Assembly (NCBI RefSeq): GCF_025905425.1 | Contig: NZ_CP109603.1 | Location: 718,001 to 782,000 of the forward strand | DNA length: 64,000 nucleotides | Origin: Pseudomonas putida | GTDB taxonomy: Bacteria; Pseudomonadota; Gammaproteobacteria; Pseudomonadales; Pseudomonadaceae | Direction: 5' to 3' | Shown here: piece by piece, positions 39,370 through 50,209 of the stretch | Layout: each line of letters opens with the position of its first letter | Position numbering within the stretch: the first letter of the stretch is position 1 | Made by a program: the position numbers and the translations under genes | Notes under the pieces: model-generated | What the model saw: the letters and a program-made list of their open reading frames with translations, nothing else | The model's database searches: none | What the model was told of the DNA's origin: nothing

Positions 39370-40398
39370 ATGATCGTTCGTCCCGTACGCAGCAGCGATT
39401 TACCCGCGCTGATCGAACTGGCTCGCAGCACCGGTACCACCGGGCTGACCACGCTGCCGGCCAACGAAGAACGCCTCGGGCATCGCGTGGGTTGGGCCGA
39501 GAAGAGTTTCCGTGGCGAAGCCGAGCGTGGCGATACCGACTACCTGTTTGTGCTGGAGAATGACGAAGGCCTGGTGGTGGGCATCAGCGCCATCGCCGGC
39601 GCCGTCGGCCTGCGCGAGCCCTGGTACAACTACCGGGTCGGCCTCACCGTCAGCGCTTCGCAAGAGCTGAACATCTACCGTGAAATCCCCACCCTGTTCC
39701 TGGCCAACGACCTGACCGGCAACTCCGAACTGTGCTCGCTGTTCCTGCGCAGCGACCACCGTTCCGGCCTCAATGGCCGCTTGCTGTCGCGCGCGCGCAT
39801 GCTGTTCATCGCCGAGTTCCCGGAGCTGTTCGGCAAAAAGATCATCGCCGAGATGCGCGGCATGTCCGACGAACAGGGGCGCTCACCGTTCTGGGAAAGC
39901 CTGGGCCGGCACTTTTTCAAGATGGAATTCAGCCAGGCCGACTACCTGACTGGGGTGGGTAACAAGTCGTTCATCGCCGAACTGATGCCCAAGTTCCCGC
40001 TGTACACCTGCTTCCTGTCCGAGGCGGCGCGCAATGTGATTGGGCGTGTGCACACCGACACCGAGCCTGCGCTGGCCATGCTCAAGCAGGAAGGGTTCAA
40101 CTACCAGGGCTATGTCGACATCTTCGACGCCGGCCCCGCCATCGAGTGCGATACCGCGAAGATTCGGGCTGTGCGCGAAAGCCAGACCCTGGTGCTGGCC
40201 GTTGGTACTCCGGGCGATGACGCGACCCCTTATATCATCCACAACCGCAAACGCGACGACTGCCGCATCACGGCCGCGCCCGCACGCCTGGCGGCAGGCA
40301 CCCTGGTGGTCGACCCGCTGACCGCCAAGCGCCTGCGCATGGGGGCTGGCGACAACGTGCGTGCGGTGCCGCTGTCGGCAAGCCGGGAGGCCCAGTAA
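39370..40398 (+). CDS. aruG: Arginine N-succinyltransferase, beta subunit
   Basis: 342 residues, AstA family, clearly paralogous to the preceding gene (MIVRPVRSSDLPALIELA; NDLTGNSELCSLFLRSDHR; MRGMSDEQGRSPFWESLGRHFF). GGAGATAGC precedes the ATG. It ends exactly where aruD begins, with no spacer. Confidence 0.93.
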   Translation: MIVRPVRSSDLPALIELARSTGTTGLTTLPANEERLGHRVGWAEKSFRGEAERGDTDYLFVLENDEGLVVGISAIAGAVGLREPWYNYRVGLTVSASQELNIYREIPTLFLANDLTGNSELCSLFLRSDHRSGLNGRLLSRARMLFIAEFPELFGKKIIAEMRGMSDEQGRSPFWESLGRHFFKMEFSQADYLTGVGNKSFIAELMPKFPLYTCFLSEAARNVIGRVHTDTEPALAMLKQEGFNYQGYVDIFDAGPAIECDTAKIRAVRESQTLVLAVGTPGDDATPYIIHNRKRDDCRITAAPARLAAGTLVVDPLTAKRLRMGAGDNVRAVPLSASREAQ

Positions 40399-41862
<1,464 letters not shown>

Positions 41863-41885
41863 CAAACGGTCTCGGAGCCTAGCCG

Positions 41886-43235
41886 ATGAAATCCTACGAA
41901 GTGAATTTTGATGGCCTGGTGGGGCCTACCCACAACTATGGCGGCTTGTCCTACGGCAATGTGGCTTCGCAGAGCAACAGCCAGCAGTCGTCCAACCCGC
42001 GTGAAGCCGCGCGCCAGGGCCTGGCAAAGATGAAGGCCTTGGCCGACATGGGCTTCAAGCAAGGCGTGCTGGCCCCGCAAGAGCGCCCGGACGTGGCCGC
42101 GCTGCGTCGCCTGGGTTTTTCTGGTAGCGATGCCGAGGTGATCCAGCGCGCAGCCAAGGAGGCCATGCCGTTGCTGGTTGCCAGTTGCTCGGCGTCGAGC
42201 ATGTGGGTGGCCAACGCGGCCACGGTCAGCCCCAGTGCAGACACTGCCGATGGTCGTGTGCATTTCACTGCCGCCAACCTCAACTGCAAGTACCACCGCA
42301 GCATCGAGCACCCGACCACCAGCCGCGTGCTGGGGGCGATGTTCGCCGATGCCCGGCATTTTGCGCACCACGAAGCGTTGCCGGCAGTGGCGCAGTTCGG
42401 CGATGAGGGCGCGGCCAACCACACGCGCTTCTGCCGTAACTACGGCGAGGCGGGCGTCGAATTCTTCGTCTACGGTCGCAGTGCCTTCGACAGCCGTTAC
42501 CCAGCGCCGCAAAAGTACCCGGCTCGGCAAACCCTGGAGGCATCCCAGGCCGTGGCACGGCTGCATGGCCTGAGCGACGAGGGCGTGGTCTACGCTCAAC
42601 AGAACCCGGCGGTGATCGACCAGGGCGTGTTCCACAATGACGTGATTTCAGTGGGCAACGGCGAGGTGCTGTTCTACCACGAAGACGCCTTCCTCGACAC
42701 CGATGCGGTGCTTGCTCAGCTGCGAGCTAAACTGGCCAACAAGGGTGGCAACTTCCAGGCCATTTGTGTGCCGCGTGCGGCGGTGGCGGTGGAGGACGCA
42801 GTGCGTTCCTACCTGTTCAACAGCCAGCTGCTTAGCCGCGACGACGGCTCCATGCTGCTGGTGGTGCCGGAAGAGTGCCGCAGCAACGAACGGGTCTGGG
42901 CTTACCTTGGCCAGTTGACCCAGCAGGGCGGCCCGGTCAGGGAGGTCAAGGTATTCGACCTCAAGCAAAGCATGCAGAACGGCGGAGGCCCCGCTTGCCT
43001 GCGCCTGCGCGTGGCTTTGAAGGAATCGGAACTGGCGGCGGTCAATCCAGGCGTTATCATGACCGCGCCGCTGTACGACACACTGCTGCAGTGGGTCGAC
43101 AAGCATTACCGCGATCGCCTTGGCGAAGCGGAACTTGCCGATCCGCACTTGCTGGTCGAATGCCGTACGGCACTGGATGAGTTGACCCAGATTCTGAAAT
43201 TGGGTTCGGTCTATCCGTTCCAACGCCAACCTTGA
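41886..43235 (+). CDS. aruB: N-succinylarginine dihydrolase
   Basis: 449 residues, AstB family of the guanidine-modifying fold: N terminus [44 protein letters not shown], and the C-terminal [14 protein letters not shown], where the Cys nucleophile lies. It hydrolyses N2-succinylarginine to succinylornithine, 2 NH3 and CO2. It lies 23 bp after aruD. Confidence 0.94.
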   Translation: MKSYEVNFDGLVGPTHNYGGLSYGNVASQSNSQQSSNPREAARQGLAKMKALADMGFKQGVLAPQERPDVAALRRLGFSGSDAEVIQRAAKEAMPLLVASCSASSMWVANAATVSPSADTADGRVHFTAANLNCKYHRSIEHPTTSRVLGAMFADARHFAHHEALPAVAQFGDEGAANHTRFCRNYGEAGVEFFVYGRSAFDSRYPAPQKYPARQTLEASQAVARLHGLSDEGVVYAQQNPAVIDQGVFHNDVISVGNGEVLFYHEDAFLDTDAVLAQLRAKLANKGGNFQAICVPRAAVAVEDAVRSYLFNSQLLSRDDGSMLLVVPEECRSNERVWAYLGQLTQQGGPVREVKVFDLKQSMQNGGGPACLRLRVALKESELAAVNPGVIMTAPLYDTLLQWVDKHYRDRLGEAELADPHLLVECRTALDELTQILKLGSVYPFQRQP

Positions 43236-43249
43236 AGAGAGACTAAGTA

Positions 43250-43540
43250 ATGACCGATGCCCTGCGCCTGATCCTCGAAGACGAAGACGGCACCCAGCTG
43301 GAAACCTCCTGCACCCGCTTTGCCGTGGTCTGGCAAGGCAAGGAAGTGTGGATTCAGCAGGACGGCCGTGGCCAGTTGCTGATTGGCGTGGACGTCGAGG
43401 AGGACGATACCGAGTACGCCAACCTGCTGCTGCGCCCGATGGCTACCAACCTGGTCAGCCTGCAGCTGGAGATGGAACCGGCTGAAGTCGCTGAAGGCGA
43501 CGATCACGTCCATGGCCCTGATTGCGGCCACCACCACTAA
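43250..43540 (+). CDS. Conserved hypothetical protein with His-rich tail in the aru operon
   Basis: 96 residues, acidic ([16 protein letters not shown]), ending [11 protein letters not shown], a likely metal-binding tail with six His and one Cys in the last 11 residues. Body predicted as beta strands ([24 protein letters not shown]). It lies 14 bp after aruB and 10 bp before aruE, so it is part of the aru transcript, and a gene in this place is known in P. aeruginosa. A metal-supply role for zinc enzyme AruE is only a guess. Confidence 0.75.
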   Translation: MTDALRLILEDEDGTQLETSCTRFAVVWQGKEVWIQQDGRGQLLIGVDVEEDDTEYANLLLRPMATNLVSLQLEMEPAEVAEGDDHVHGPDCGHHH

Positions 43541-43550
43541 GGAAGTGCCT

Positions 43551-44558
43551 ATGCTCGCCCTCGGAAAACTGCTTGAGCTGACCTTGACCGATCACGAACC
43601 GGCCGAGAAGACCCAAGTTACACCCAAGGGCGTGCGTTTGCGCTGGCTGGGGGAGGGCGCACTTGAAGTGCGCCCGGCCGAGAGTGAAGATTGCGGGCTT
43701 GATCTGCTGTTGTCGGCCGGCATTCATGGCAACGAAACGGCGCCGATCGAGTTGCTCGAGCGTCTGCTGCACGGTGTGGCCAACGGCAAGATCAAACCGC
43801 GTGCGCGAGTGCTGTTCCTGTTCGGCAACCCCGTGGCCATCCGCAAGGGCGAGCGCTTCATCGAGCAGGACATCAACCGTCTGTTCAATGGTCGTCACGA
43901 GCTTTCCAGTGGTTTCGAGGCGTTGCGTGCGGCCGAGCTTGAGCAGTTTGCCCGGGTGTTCTTCAGCAAAGCGGGCCGTAATCGCCTGCATTACGACCTG
44001 CATACCGCCATCCGTGGCTCCAAGATCGAGCAGTTCGCCCTGTACCCCTACAAAGAGGGGCGCAAGCATTCCCGTCGGGAGCTGGCACGCCTGGCGGCGG
44101 CGGGCATGGAGGCGGTGCTGCTGCAGAGCAAGTCGTCCATTACCTTCAGCGCCTTCACCTATGAGCAGCTCGACGCCGAGGCGTTCACCCTGGAGCTTGG
44201 CAAGGCGCGACCGTTCGGGCAAAACGAGCAGGTCAACCTCGACAAGCTGGAAGAGCGGCTGATCCAGATCATCGAAGGCACCGAGCCCGAAACGCAAGAC
44301 TCGCTCGATGGTTTGAAGCTGTTCAGCGTTGCCCGCGAGATCATCAAGCACAGTGACAGCTTCCACCTGCACTTGCCGGCGGATATCGAAAACTTCTCCG
44401 AGCTGAGCAAGGGTTACCTGCTGGCTGAAGACCTGGCCGAAATGCGCTGGGTGGTCGAGGAGGAGGGCGCGCGTATCATCTTCCCCAACCCCAAGGTCAA
44501 GAACGGGCTGCGGGCCGGGATTCTGGTGGTGCCGGACTCGGGCCAGCGCCTGGGTTGA
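43551..44558 (+). CDS. aruE: Succinylglutamate desuccinylase
   Basis: 335 residues from ATG at 43551. M14-like zinc hydrolase of the AstE/AspA family: [16 protein letters not shown] holds the His and Glu ligands, and [12 protein letters not shown] the third His. It splits N-succinylglutamate to glutamate and succinate, the last pathway step. A perfect hairpin follows the stop. Confidence 0.94.
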   Translation: MLALGKLLELTLTDHEPAEKTQVTPKGVRLRWLGEGALEVRPAESEDCGLDLLLSAGIHGNETAPIELLERLLHGVANGKIKPRARVLFLFGNPVAIRKGERFIEQDINRLFNGRHELSSGFEALRAAELEQFARVFFSKAGRNRLHYDLHTAIRGSKIEQFALYPYKEGRKHSRRELARLAAAGMEAVLLQSKSSITFSAFTYEQLDAEAFTLELGKARPFGQNEQVNLDKLEERLIQIIEGTEPETQDSLDGLKLFSVAREIIKHSDSFHLHLPADIENFSELSKGYLLAEDLAEMRWVVEEEGARIIFPNPKVKNGLRAGILVVPDSGQRLG

Positions 44559-44562
44559 GATC

Positions 44563-44612
44563 GGCGCTGCCTGCTTCGCGGGTATAACGTCGCCTTTGAA
44601 GCAGGCAGCGCC
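44563..44612 (+). terminator. REP-like hairpin terminating the aru operon
   Basis: GGCGCTGCCTGCTTC and GAAGCAGGCAGCGCC are perfect 15-bp arms around a 20-nt loop, starting 4 bp after aruE. The loop begins GCGGG, and the arms resemble the 12566/12639 element, so it is probably a decayed REP now acting as a 3' end. Confidence 0.75.
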
Positions 44613-44792
44613 ATTTCTGGATCCCATCACACGATGAAAACCTTTTAATTCACCGCCTATTCCATTTTCCCTTCCCTTCGGCCGTAATGGGCTTGCCAGT
44701 GGCGAAAGGCTGCAATTAGCATCCGATCATGTCATTTTCGTTTGCAACCGCCTGAAAACCGTCGAATCGACGTTTTACATCGCATAAACACA
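44613..44792. other. Intergenic space before the alaS promoter
   Basis: No gene or further hairpin is seen. The stretch is AT-rich for this genome (CCTTTTAATTCACCGCC, TTAGCATCCGATCATG). Confidence 0.4.
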
Positions 44793-44821
44793 CTGCACCG
44801 AGTTTGCAGGACCGATATAAT
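44793..44821 (+). promoter_or_regulatory. Probable sigma-70 promoter of alaS
   Basis: TATAAT at 44816-44821 with CTGCAC 17 bp upstream (44793-44798) in place of TTGACA. The start codon of alaS is 68 bp downstream. Confidence 0.6.
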
Positions 44822-44888
44822 GCGGCCCTTTGCCGTCGTTTCGTCGACGCGTTTGCCCACCAGGGCCGCCGTTTCCGTGGAAGAACCT

Positions 44889-47513
44889 ATGAAAAGCGCA
44901 GAAATCCGTGAAGCCTTCCTTCGCTTCTTCGAAGAGCAGGGACACACCCGAGTCGCCTCCAGCTCCCTGATTCCGGGCAATGACCCGACCCTGCTGTTTA
45001 CCAACGCCGGCATGAACCAGTTCAAGGACTGCTTCCTCGGCCAGGAAAAGCGCGCCTACACCCGCGCCGTCAGCAGCCAGAAATGCGTGCGCGCCGGTGG
45101 CAAGCACAACGACCTGGAAAACGTCGGCTACACCGCGCGCCACCATACGTTCTTCGAAATGTTGGGCAACTTCAGCTTCGGCGATTACTTCAAGCGCGAC
45201 GCGATCACCTACGCCTGGACCTTCCTGACCTCGGACAAGTGGCTGAACCTGCCCAAGGAAAAGCTCTGGGTCACCGTCTACGCCACCGATGACGAGGCGT
45301 ACGACATCTGGACCAAGGAAATCGGCGTGCCGGCCGAGCGCATGGTGCGCATCGGTGACAACAAAGGCGCCCCGTACGCCTCCGACAACTTCTGGACCAT
45401 GGGCGATACCGGCCCGTGCGGCCCCTGCACCGAGATCTTCTACGACCACGGCGCCGACATCTGGGGCGGCCCACCCGGTTCCCCGGAAGAAGACGGCGAC
45501 CGCTACATCGAGATCTGGAACAACGTCTTCATGCAGTTCAACCGCACCGCCGATGGCGTCCTGCACCCGCTGCCAGCCCCTTCGGTAGACACCGGCATGG
45601 GCCTGGAGCGTGTCAGCGCGGTCCTGCAGCATGTTCACTCGAACTACGAGATCGACCTGTTCCAGAACCTGCTCAGCGCCGCGGCCAAGGCCATTGGCTG
45701 CAGCAATGACAACCAGGCGTCGCTCAAAGTGGTTGCCGACCATATCCGTTCTTGCGGCTTCCTGATTGCCGACGGCGTGCTGCCGTCCAACGAAGGCCGT
45801 GGCTATGTGCTGCGCCGCATCATTCGCCGCGCTTGCCGCCACGGCAACAAGCTGGGTGCCAAGGGCAGCTTCTTCTACCAGATCGTTGCTGCACTGGTGG
45901 CCGAAATGGGTGAAGCCTTCCCAGAGCTCAAGAGCCAGCAGGCGCATATCGAGCGCGTGCTCAAAGCTGAAGAAGAGCAATTCGCCAAGACCTTGGAGCA
46001 AGGCCTGCGCATCCTCGAACAGGACCTGGCGCAGCTGCAGGGTGACGTGGTCCCAGGTGACGTGGTGTTCAAGCTGTACGACACCTATGGCTTCCCCATG
46101 GACCTGACCGCCGACATCGCCCGTGAGCGCGAGCTGACCATCGACGAAGCCGGTTTCGAACGTGAAATGGACGCCCAGCGTGAGCGCGCTCGCTCTGCCA
46201 GCGCCTTCGGCATGGACTACAACAGCCTGGTCAAGGTCGATACCGCCACGGACTTCCTGGGTTACACCACCACCGAAGGCCAGGCCAAGGTCATTGCCCT
46301 GTACAAGGACGGCCAGGCCGTCGAGCAGCTGGGTGAGGGCGAGCAGGGCGTGGTGATCCTCGATCGCACGCCGTTCTACGCCGAGTCCGGCGGCCAGGTG
46401 GGTGACAGCGGCTACCTGCAGGCTGGCGTCGTGCGCTTCGACGTGCGCGACACCACCAAGACCGGCGGCGCTTTCCTGCACCACGGTGTAGTGGCCAGCG
46501 GCGCGCTGAGCGTCGGTGCCGAGGTCGAAGCCAAGGTCGATGCTGATGTGCAGCACGCCACCTCGCTGAACCACTCGGCCACCCACCTGCTGCATGAAGC
46601 CCTGCGCCAGGTGCTGGGCGATCACGTTCAACAGAAAGGCTCGCTGGTCGACAGCCAGCGCCTGCGTTTCGACTTCAGCCACTTCGAGGCCGTCAAGCCA
46701 GAGCAGATCAAGGCGCTGGAAGACATCGTCAACCGTGAAGTGCGCCGCAACACCGAGGTGCTGACCGAGGTGACCGACATCGAGACCGCCAAGCGCAAAG
46801 GCGCCATGGCCCTGTTCGGCGAGAAGTACGGCGATACCGTGCGCGTGCTGAGCATGGGTGGCGATTTCTCGGTAGAGCTGTGCGGGGGTATCCATGCCAA
46901 GCGCACCGGCGACATCAGCCTGTTCAAGATCATCAGCGAAGGCGGCGTGGCCTCTGGCGTACGCCGTATCGAAGCAGTTACCGGCGCTGCTGCGCTGGCC
47001 TACCTGAACGCTGCCGAAGAGCAGGTCAAGGAAGCCGCGCAACTGGTCAAGGGTAATCGTGACAACCTGATCGACAAGCTGTCGGCTGTGCTTGAGCGCA
47101 ACCGTCAGCTGGAGAAGCAGCTGGAACAGCTGCAGGCCAAGGCCGCCAGCGCCGCCGGGGATGATCTCTCCAATGCGGCCGTTGAGGTCAAGGGTGCCAA
47201 GGTGCTTGCCGCTCGCCTGGATGGGCAGGATGGCAAGGCCTTGCTGGCCCTGGTCGATCAGCTGAAGAACAAGCTCGGCCACGCAGTGATCCTGCTGGGC
47301 AGCGAGCATGAGGGCAAGGTCGTGCTGGTGGCCGGCGTGACCAAGGACCTCTCCAGCCAACTCAAGGCTGGCGATCTGATGAAACAAGCCGCTGCGACAG
47401 TGGGTGGCAAGGGCGGTGGCCGTCCGGACATGGCCCAGGGTGGCGGCGTCGATGTCGCTGCGCTGGACCAGGCCTTGGCGCTGGCCGTGCCGTTCGCAGA
47501 GCAGGGACTTTGA
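44889..47513 (+). CDS. alaS: Alanyl-tRNA synthetase
   Basis: 874 residues, normal length. Class II catalytic core ([27 protein letters not shown]), editing domain with the metal site [15 protein letters not shown] and later [12 protein letters not shown] (Cys-His), then coiled C-terminal region and the oligomerisation domain with [15 protein letters not shown]. Start at ATG 44889 follows AAGAA. Order alaS-lysC-csrA is conserved in pseudomonads and beyond. Confidence 0.97.
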   Translation: MKSAEIREAFLRFFEEQGHTRVASSSLIPGNDPTLLFTNAGMNQFKDCFLGQEKRAYTRAVSSQKCVRAGGKHNDLENVGYTARHHTFFEMLGNFSFGDYFKRDAITYAWTFLTSDKWLNLPKEKLWVTVYATDDEAYDIWTKEIGVPAERMVRIGDNKGAPYASDNFWTMGDTGPCGPCTEIFYDHGADIWGGPPGSPEEDGDRYIEIWNNVFMQFNRTADGVLHPLPAPSVDTGMGLERVSAVLQHVHSNYEIDLFQNLLSAAAKAIGCSNDNQASLKVVADHIRSCGFLIADGVLPSNEGRGYVLRRIIRRACRHGNKLGAKGSFFYQIVAALVAEMGEAFPELKSQQAHIERVLKAEEEQFAKTLEQGLRILEQDLAQLQGDVVPGDVVFKLYDTYGFPMDLTADIARERELTIDEAGFEREMDAQRERARSASAFGMDYNSLVKVDTATDFLGYTTTEGQAKVIALYKDGQAVEQLGEGEQGVVILDRTPFYAESGGQVGDSGYLQAGVVRFDVRDTTKTGGAFLHHGVVASGALSVGAEVEAKVDADVQHATSLNHSATHLLHEALRQVLGDHVQQKGSLVDSQRLRFDFSHFEAVKPEQIKALEDIVNREVRRNTEVLTEVTDIETAKRKGAMALFGEKYGDTVRVLSMGGDFSVELCGGIHAKRTGDISLFKIISEGGVASGVRRIEAVTGAAALAYLNAAEEQVKEAAQLVKGNRDNLIDKLSAVLERNRQLEKQLEQLQAKAASAAGDDLSNAAVEVKGAKVLAARLDGQDGKALLALVDQLKNKLGHAVILLGSEHEGKVVLVAGVTKDLSSQLKAGDLMKQAAATVGGKGGGRPDMAQGGGVDVAALDQALALAVPFAEQGL

Positions 47514-47514
47514 G

Positions 47515-47566
47515 ATGAAGGGGGCGGCGGTCTAGTCGTCGTCCCCTTCATGTTGGATTGTTTTTT
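47515..47566 (+). terminator. Weak terminator-like hairpin after alaS
   Basis: ATGAAGGGG at 47515 pairs with CCCCTTCAT ending at 47551, with a T-run at 47560-47566. The gap between stem and T-run makes termination incomplete, so partial read-through to lysC is possible. Confidence 0.45.
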
Positions 47567-47597
47567 GGGGCCCTGTATGGGCTGAGGCACCATTGAA

Positions 47598-48836
47598 ATG
47601 GCGTTGATCGTACAGAAATTTGGCGGCACCTCTGTCGGTTCCATCGAGCGGATCGAGCAGGTAGCCGAAAAGGTCAAGAAACACCGTGAGGCAGGCGATG
47701 ACCTGGTGGTCGTGCTGTCGGCCATGAGCGGTGAAACCAATCGCCTGATCGAGCTGGCCAGGCAGATCACCGATCAGCCGGTTCCGCGTGAGCTGGACGT
47801 GATCGTCTCGACCGGGGAGCAGGTCACCATTGCCCTGCTGACCATGGCCTTGATCAAGCGTGGTGTGCCAGCGGTGTCTTACACCGGTAACCAAGTGCGC
47901 ATTCTGACTGACAGCTCGCACAACAAAGCCCGCATCCTGCAGATCGACGACCAGAAGATTCGCGCCGACCTCAAGGAAGGGCGTGTGGTCGTAGTCGCAG
48001 GTTTCCAGGGTGTCGATGAGCACGGCAGCATCACCACCCTTGGCCGTGGTGGTTCCGACACCACCGGCGTGGCCCTGGCGGCGGCGCTCAAGGCCGACGA
48101 GTGCCAGATCTACACCGACGTCGATGGCGTCTACACCACTGACCCGCGCGTCGTGCCACAGGCGCAGCGCCTGGAGAAGATCACCTTCGAAGAGATGCTG
48201 GAAATGGCCAGCCTCGGCTCCAAGGTGCTGCAGATCCGTTCGGTGGAGTTCGCCGGCAAGTACAACGTCCCGCTGCGCGTGCTGCACAGCTTCAAGGAGG
48301 GTCCAGGTACCCTCATTACCATTGATGAAGAGGAATCCATGGAACAGCCGATCATTTCCGGTATCGCCTTCAACCGTGATGAAGCCAAGCTGACCATTCG
48401 CGGCGTGCCGGACACCCCGGGCGTGGCCTTCAAGATCCTCGGCCCGATCAGCGCTTCGAACATCGAGGTCGACATGATCGTGCAGAACGTGGCGCACGAT
48501 AACACCACCGACTTCACCTTCACCGTACACCGCAACGAGTACGAGAAGGCGCAAAGCGTGCTGGAAAACACCGCCCGTGAAATCGGTGCCCGTGAAGTGA
48601 TCGGCGACACCAAGATCGCCAAGGTCTCGATCGTTGGCGTTGGCATGCGCTCCCACGCGGGCGTTGCCAGCCGTATGTTCGAAGCCCTGGCCAAGGAGAG
48701 CATCAACATCCAGATGATCTCCACCTCCGAAATCAAGGTTTCGGTCGTGATCGAAGAGAAGTACCTGGAGCTGGCCGTACGCGCGTTGCACACCGCGTTC
48801 GAGCTGGATGCTCCTGTTGCCCGACAGGGCGAGTAA
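47598..48836 (+). CDS. lysC: Aspartate kinase
   Basis: 412 residues. Kinase domain with [13 protein letters not shown] at the N terminus, [11 protein letters not shown] and [16 protein letters not shown], then two ACT domains for feedback by Lys/Thr ([51 protein letters not shown]). First step of the aspartate family pathway. An in-frame internal start within the gene probably yields a separate beta subunit. Confidence 0.96.
   Translation: MALIVQKFGGTSVGSIERIEQVAEKVKKHREAGDDLVVVLSAMSGETNRLIELARQITDQPVPRELDVIVSTGEQVTIALLTMALIKRGVPAVSYTGNQVRILTDSSHNKARILQIDDQKIRADLKEGRVVVVAGFQGVDEHGSITTLGRGGSDTTGVALAAALKADECQIYTDVDGVYTTDPRVVPQAQRLEKITFEEMLEMASLGSKVLQIRSVEFAGKYNVPLRVLHSFKEGPGTLITIDEEESMEQPIISGIAFNRDEAKLTIRGVPDTPGVAFKILGPISASNIEVDMIVQNVAHDNTTDFTFTVHRNEYEKAQSVLENTAREIGAREVIGDTKIAKVSIVGVGMRSHAGVASRMFEALAKESINIQMISTSEIKVSVVIEEKYLELAVRALHTAFELDAPVARQGE
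48339..48836 (+). other. lysC: Internal in-frame start: aspartate kinase beta subunit
   Basis: ATG at 48339 is codon 248 of lysC and is preceded by AAGAGGA at a good distance (48329-48335). Translation from it gives 165 residues covering the two ACT domains. Alpha2-beta2 aspartate kinases with such an internal start are established in Bacillus and Corynebacterium and described for Pseudomonas-type enzymes. Confidence 0.6.
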
Positions 48837-48847
48837 GGCGCTGCCTG

Positions 48848-48878
48848 GAAGGGCGCGGCTTGCCGCGCCCTTCGCGTT
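48848..48878 (+). terminator. Terminator-like hairpin after lysC
   Basis: GAAGGGCGCGGC-TTG-CCGCGCCCTTC, an 11- to 12-bp stem followed by GCGTTTCT, lies 12 bp after the lysC stop and before csrA. Confidence 0.7.
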
Positions 48879-48996
48879 TCTGCTCGCCACGCACGCGCTG
48901 CTGTGGGGTGGGCAACCAGGGCTGGGTCGTCGTCCGCGACCAGGCCCCCGATACCAAAGACTGTTATCCCTGAATGTATTGCGTAAGGAGAAAGCT

Positions 48997-49185
48997 ATGT
49001 TGATTCTGACTCGTCGGTGCGCCGAGAGCCTGATCATTGGAGACGGCGAGATCACCGTGACGGTGCTCGGCGTCAAAGGCAACCAGGTGCGTATTGGCGT
49101 CAGTGCCCCGAAAGAAGTGGCTGTGCACCGCGAGGAAATCTACCTGCGGATCAAGAAAGAGAAGGACGAGGAGCCAAGCCTTTAA
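48997..49185 (+). CDS. csrA: Carbon storage regulator CsrA/RsmA
   Basis: 62 residues, full length. It has [25 protein letters not shown] with Arg6/Arg7-type RNA contact, and [16 protein letters not shown] with Arg44 and the VHRxE motif. It binds GGA motifs in mRNA leaders and is titrated by RsmX/Y/Z RNAs, which are not in this window. AAGGAGAAAGCT precedes the ATG. Between lysC and tRNA-Ser as in other pseudomonads. Confidence 0.97.
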   Translation: MLILTRRCAESLIIGDGEITVTVLGVKGNQVRIGVSAPKEVAVHREEIYLRIKKEKDEEPSL

Positions 49186-49214
49186 TTCTTTTGAAGTTTT
49201 TTTCAAAAAAAGGG

Positions 49215-49243
49215 TTGCAAAGGTGAAAGAGGTTCTTTAATAT
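49215..49243 (+). promoter_or_regulatory. Sigma-70 promoter of tRNA-Ser
   Basis: TTGCAA (49215-49220) and TAATAT (49238-49243) are separated by 17 bp. The tRNA begins 14 bp after the -10 box. Confidence 0.75.
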
Positions 49244-49257
49244 TCGCCTCGTGTTGC

Positions 49258-49348
49258 GGTGAGGTGGCCGAGTGGCCGAAGGCGCTCCCCTGCTAAGGGA
49301 GTATACCTCATAAGGGTATCGGGGGTTCGAATCCCCCCTTCACCGCCA
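49258..49348 (+). tRNA. tRNA-Ser (GCU)
   Basis: 91 nt with encoded CCA. Acceptor GGTGAGG pairs with CTTCACC; anticodon loop CTGCTAA gives GCU; long variable arm (GTATACCTCATAAGGGTATC) as in class II tRNAs; T arm GGGGGTTCGAATCCCCC. Confidence 0.97.
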
Positions 49349-49413
49349 TTATTCGCTTAGGGCGCTGTAAACTGTAAGAACGCTAAGTCGTTGAAATTAA
49401 ACGAAAAAAGTTC

Positions 49414-49441
49414 TTGCAAAAATGTTTCAGCGACCTATAAT
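49414..49441 (+). promoter_or_regulatory. Sigma-70 promoter of the tRNA-Arg cluster
   Basis: TTGCAA (49414-49419), 16-bp spacer, TATAAT (49436-49441), 14 bp before the first tRNA-Arg. No later copy has its own TATAAT, so all three are probably one transcript. Confidence 0.75.
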
Positions 49442-49455
49442 GCGCGGCAAGACAC

Positions 49456-49532
49456 GGACTCATAGCTCAGCTGGATAGAGTACTCGGCTACGAACCGAGC
49501 GGTCGCAGGTTCGAATCCTGCTGAGTCCGCCA
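49456..49532 (+). tRNA. tRNA-Arg (ACG), copy 1
   Basis: 77 nt with encoded CCA. Acceptor GGACTCA / TGAGTCC, anticodon loop CTACGAA (ACG, read as ICG after deamination), T arm GCAGGTTCGAATCCTGC. Identical to the next two copies. Confidence 0.97.
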
Positions 49533-49755
49533 CTTTTAAAGTGGCTTTGCTTACTAAAGCTACTTTAAAGAACCAGTGGTAATCTGGTCTAAAACTACCA
49601 ACCACGGACTCATAGCTCAGCTGGATAGAGTACTCGGCTACGAACCGAGCGGTCGCAGGTTCGAATCCTGCTGAGTCCGCCACTTTTTGAAGTGGCTCTG
49701 CTTGCAAAGACGCTTCAACAAGCCAGTGGTAATCTGGCCTAAAACTACCAACCAC
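49533..49755 (+). repeat. Tandem tRNA-Arg spacers, 73 bp each
   Basis: Spacers 49533-49605 and 49683-49755 have equal length and share most bases, including the last 13 (AAACTACCAACCAC region) and CCAGTGGTAATCTGG. In the variable part both can form a hairpin: TTTAAAGTGGCTTTG.../...AAAGCTACTTTAAA in one, TTGAAGTGGCTCTG.../...AAGACGCTTCAA in the other, with paired changes. Confidence 0.8.
49606..49682 (+). tRNA. tRNA-Arg (ACG), copy 2
   Basis: Identical in sequence to copy 1, exactly 150 bp downstream. The preceding 73-bp spacer is also a repeat unit of the tandem array. Confidence 0.97.
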
Positions 49756-49832
49756 GGACTCATAGCTCAGCTGGATAGAGTACTCGGCTACGAACCGAGC
49801 GGTCGCAGGTTCGAATCCTGCTGAGTCCGCCA
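49756..49832 (+). tRNA. tRNA-Arg (ACG), copy 3
   Basis: Identical to copies 1 and 2, again at 150-bp spacing. It is followed 9 bp later by the operon terminator. Confidence 0.97.
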
Positions 49833-49841
49833 TACATCAAG

Positions 49842-49868
49842 AAGCCCGCTCAATTGAGCGGGCTTTTT
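49842..49868 (+). terminator. Intrinsic terminator of the tRNA-Arg operon
   Basis: AAGCCCGCTCAA directly followed by TTGAGCGGGCTT (perfect 24-bp palindrome) and a T-run. Confidence 0.95.
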
Positions 49869-50109
49869 GTTTTCCCTCGCTCACTGATTTATCAGTGACG
49901 CCCGCTAGACTTCACATCAACTGGCCCGACATTCTTTTGCGCGGCACATGTGTTTTTTCTTTCGCCCCGGCCGTCGCACAGATAGCTTCGAGCGTTGTCC
50001 TAGCTTTAGTTCGCAAACGATTGTTCTGGCCAAAAATTTAAACGATCTGGCCGCTTAGGCAGTGTATGATTGCGCCCGTCAGCCCCGCCGGGGCTTGTGG
50101 AATACCACC
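49869..50109. other. mgtE upstream region
   Basis: No gene seen. TATGAT at 50065-50070 could be a -10 box but lacks a good -35. A hairpin AGCCCCGCCGGGGCT lies at 50081-50095. The leader from there to mgtE is over 100 nt and includes a short ORF. Confidence 0.4.
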
Positions 50110-50169
50110 ATGGACTTACCCAGTAGTTACTCCTTAACACGTTTCATACAGAAAGATCTGACCGATTGA
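50110..50169 (+). CDS. Possible leader peptide upstream of mgtE
   Basis: ATG at 50110 starts a 19-codon frame, MDLPSSYSLTRFIQKDLTD, ending 41 bp before mgtE. It uses TTA twice and ATA once, codons that are rare in this genome, as some regulatory leader peptides do. No strong Shine-Dalgarno precedes it (GGAATACCACC). Magnesium-dependent leader control is known for other Mg2+ transporters, but nothing here proves it. Confidence 0.25.
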   Translation: MDLPSSYSLTRFIQKDLTD

Positions 50170-50209
50170 TTCCCCCGGCGTGCTCCGCTGCTGGGAGTGG
50201 AGTTCGCCT

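Noticed and set aside
44775..47387. 870-codon open frame antisense to alaS
   Set aside because: Same high-GC artefact; alaS matches its family over the full length.
49186..49214. Terminator directly after csrA
   Set aside because: TTTTGAAG / TTTTCAAAAAAA can pair only with bulges in an AT-rich stretch; too weak to call.
49435..49833. Minus-strand 132-codon frame with three repeated peptide units
   Set aside because: It is the reverse strand of the three identical tRNA-Arg genes; the repeats come from the tRNAs. Such products are a known annotation artefact.
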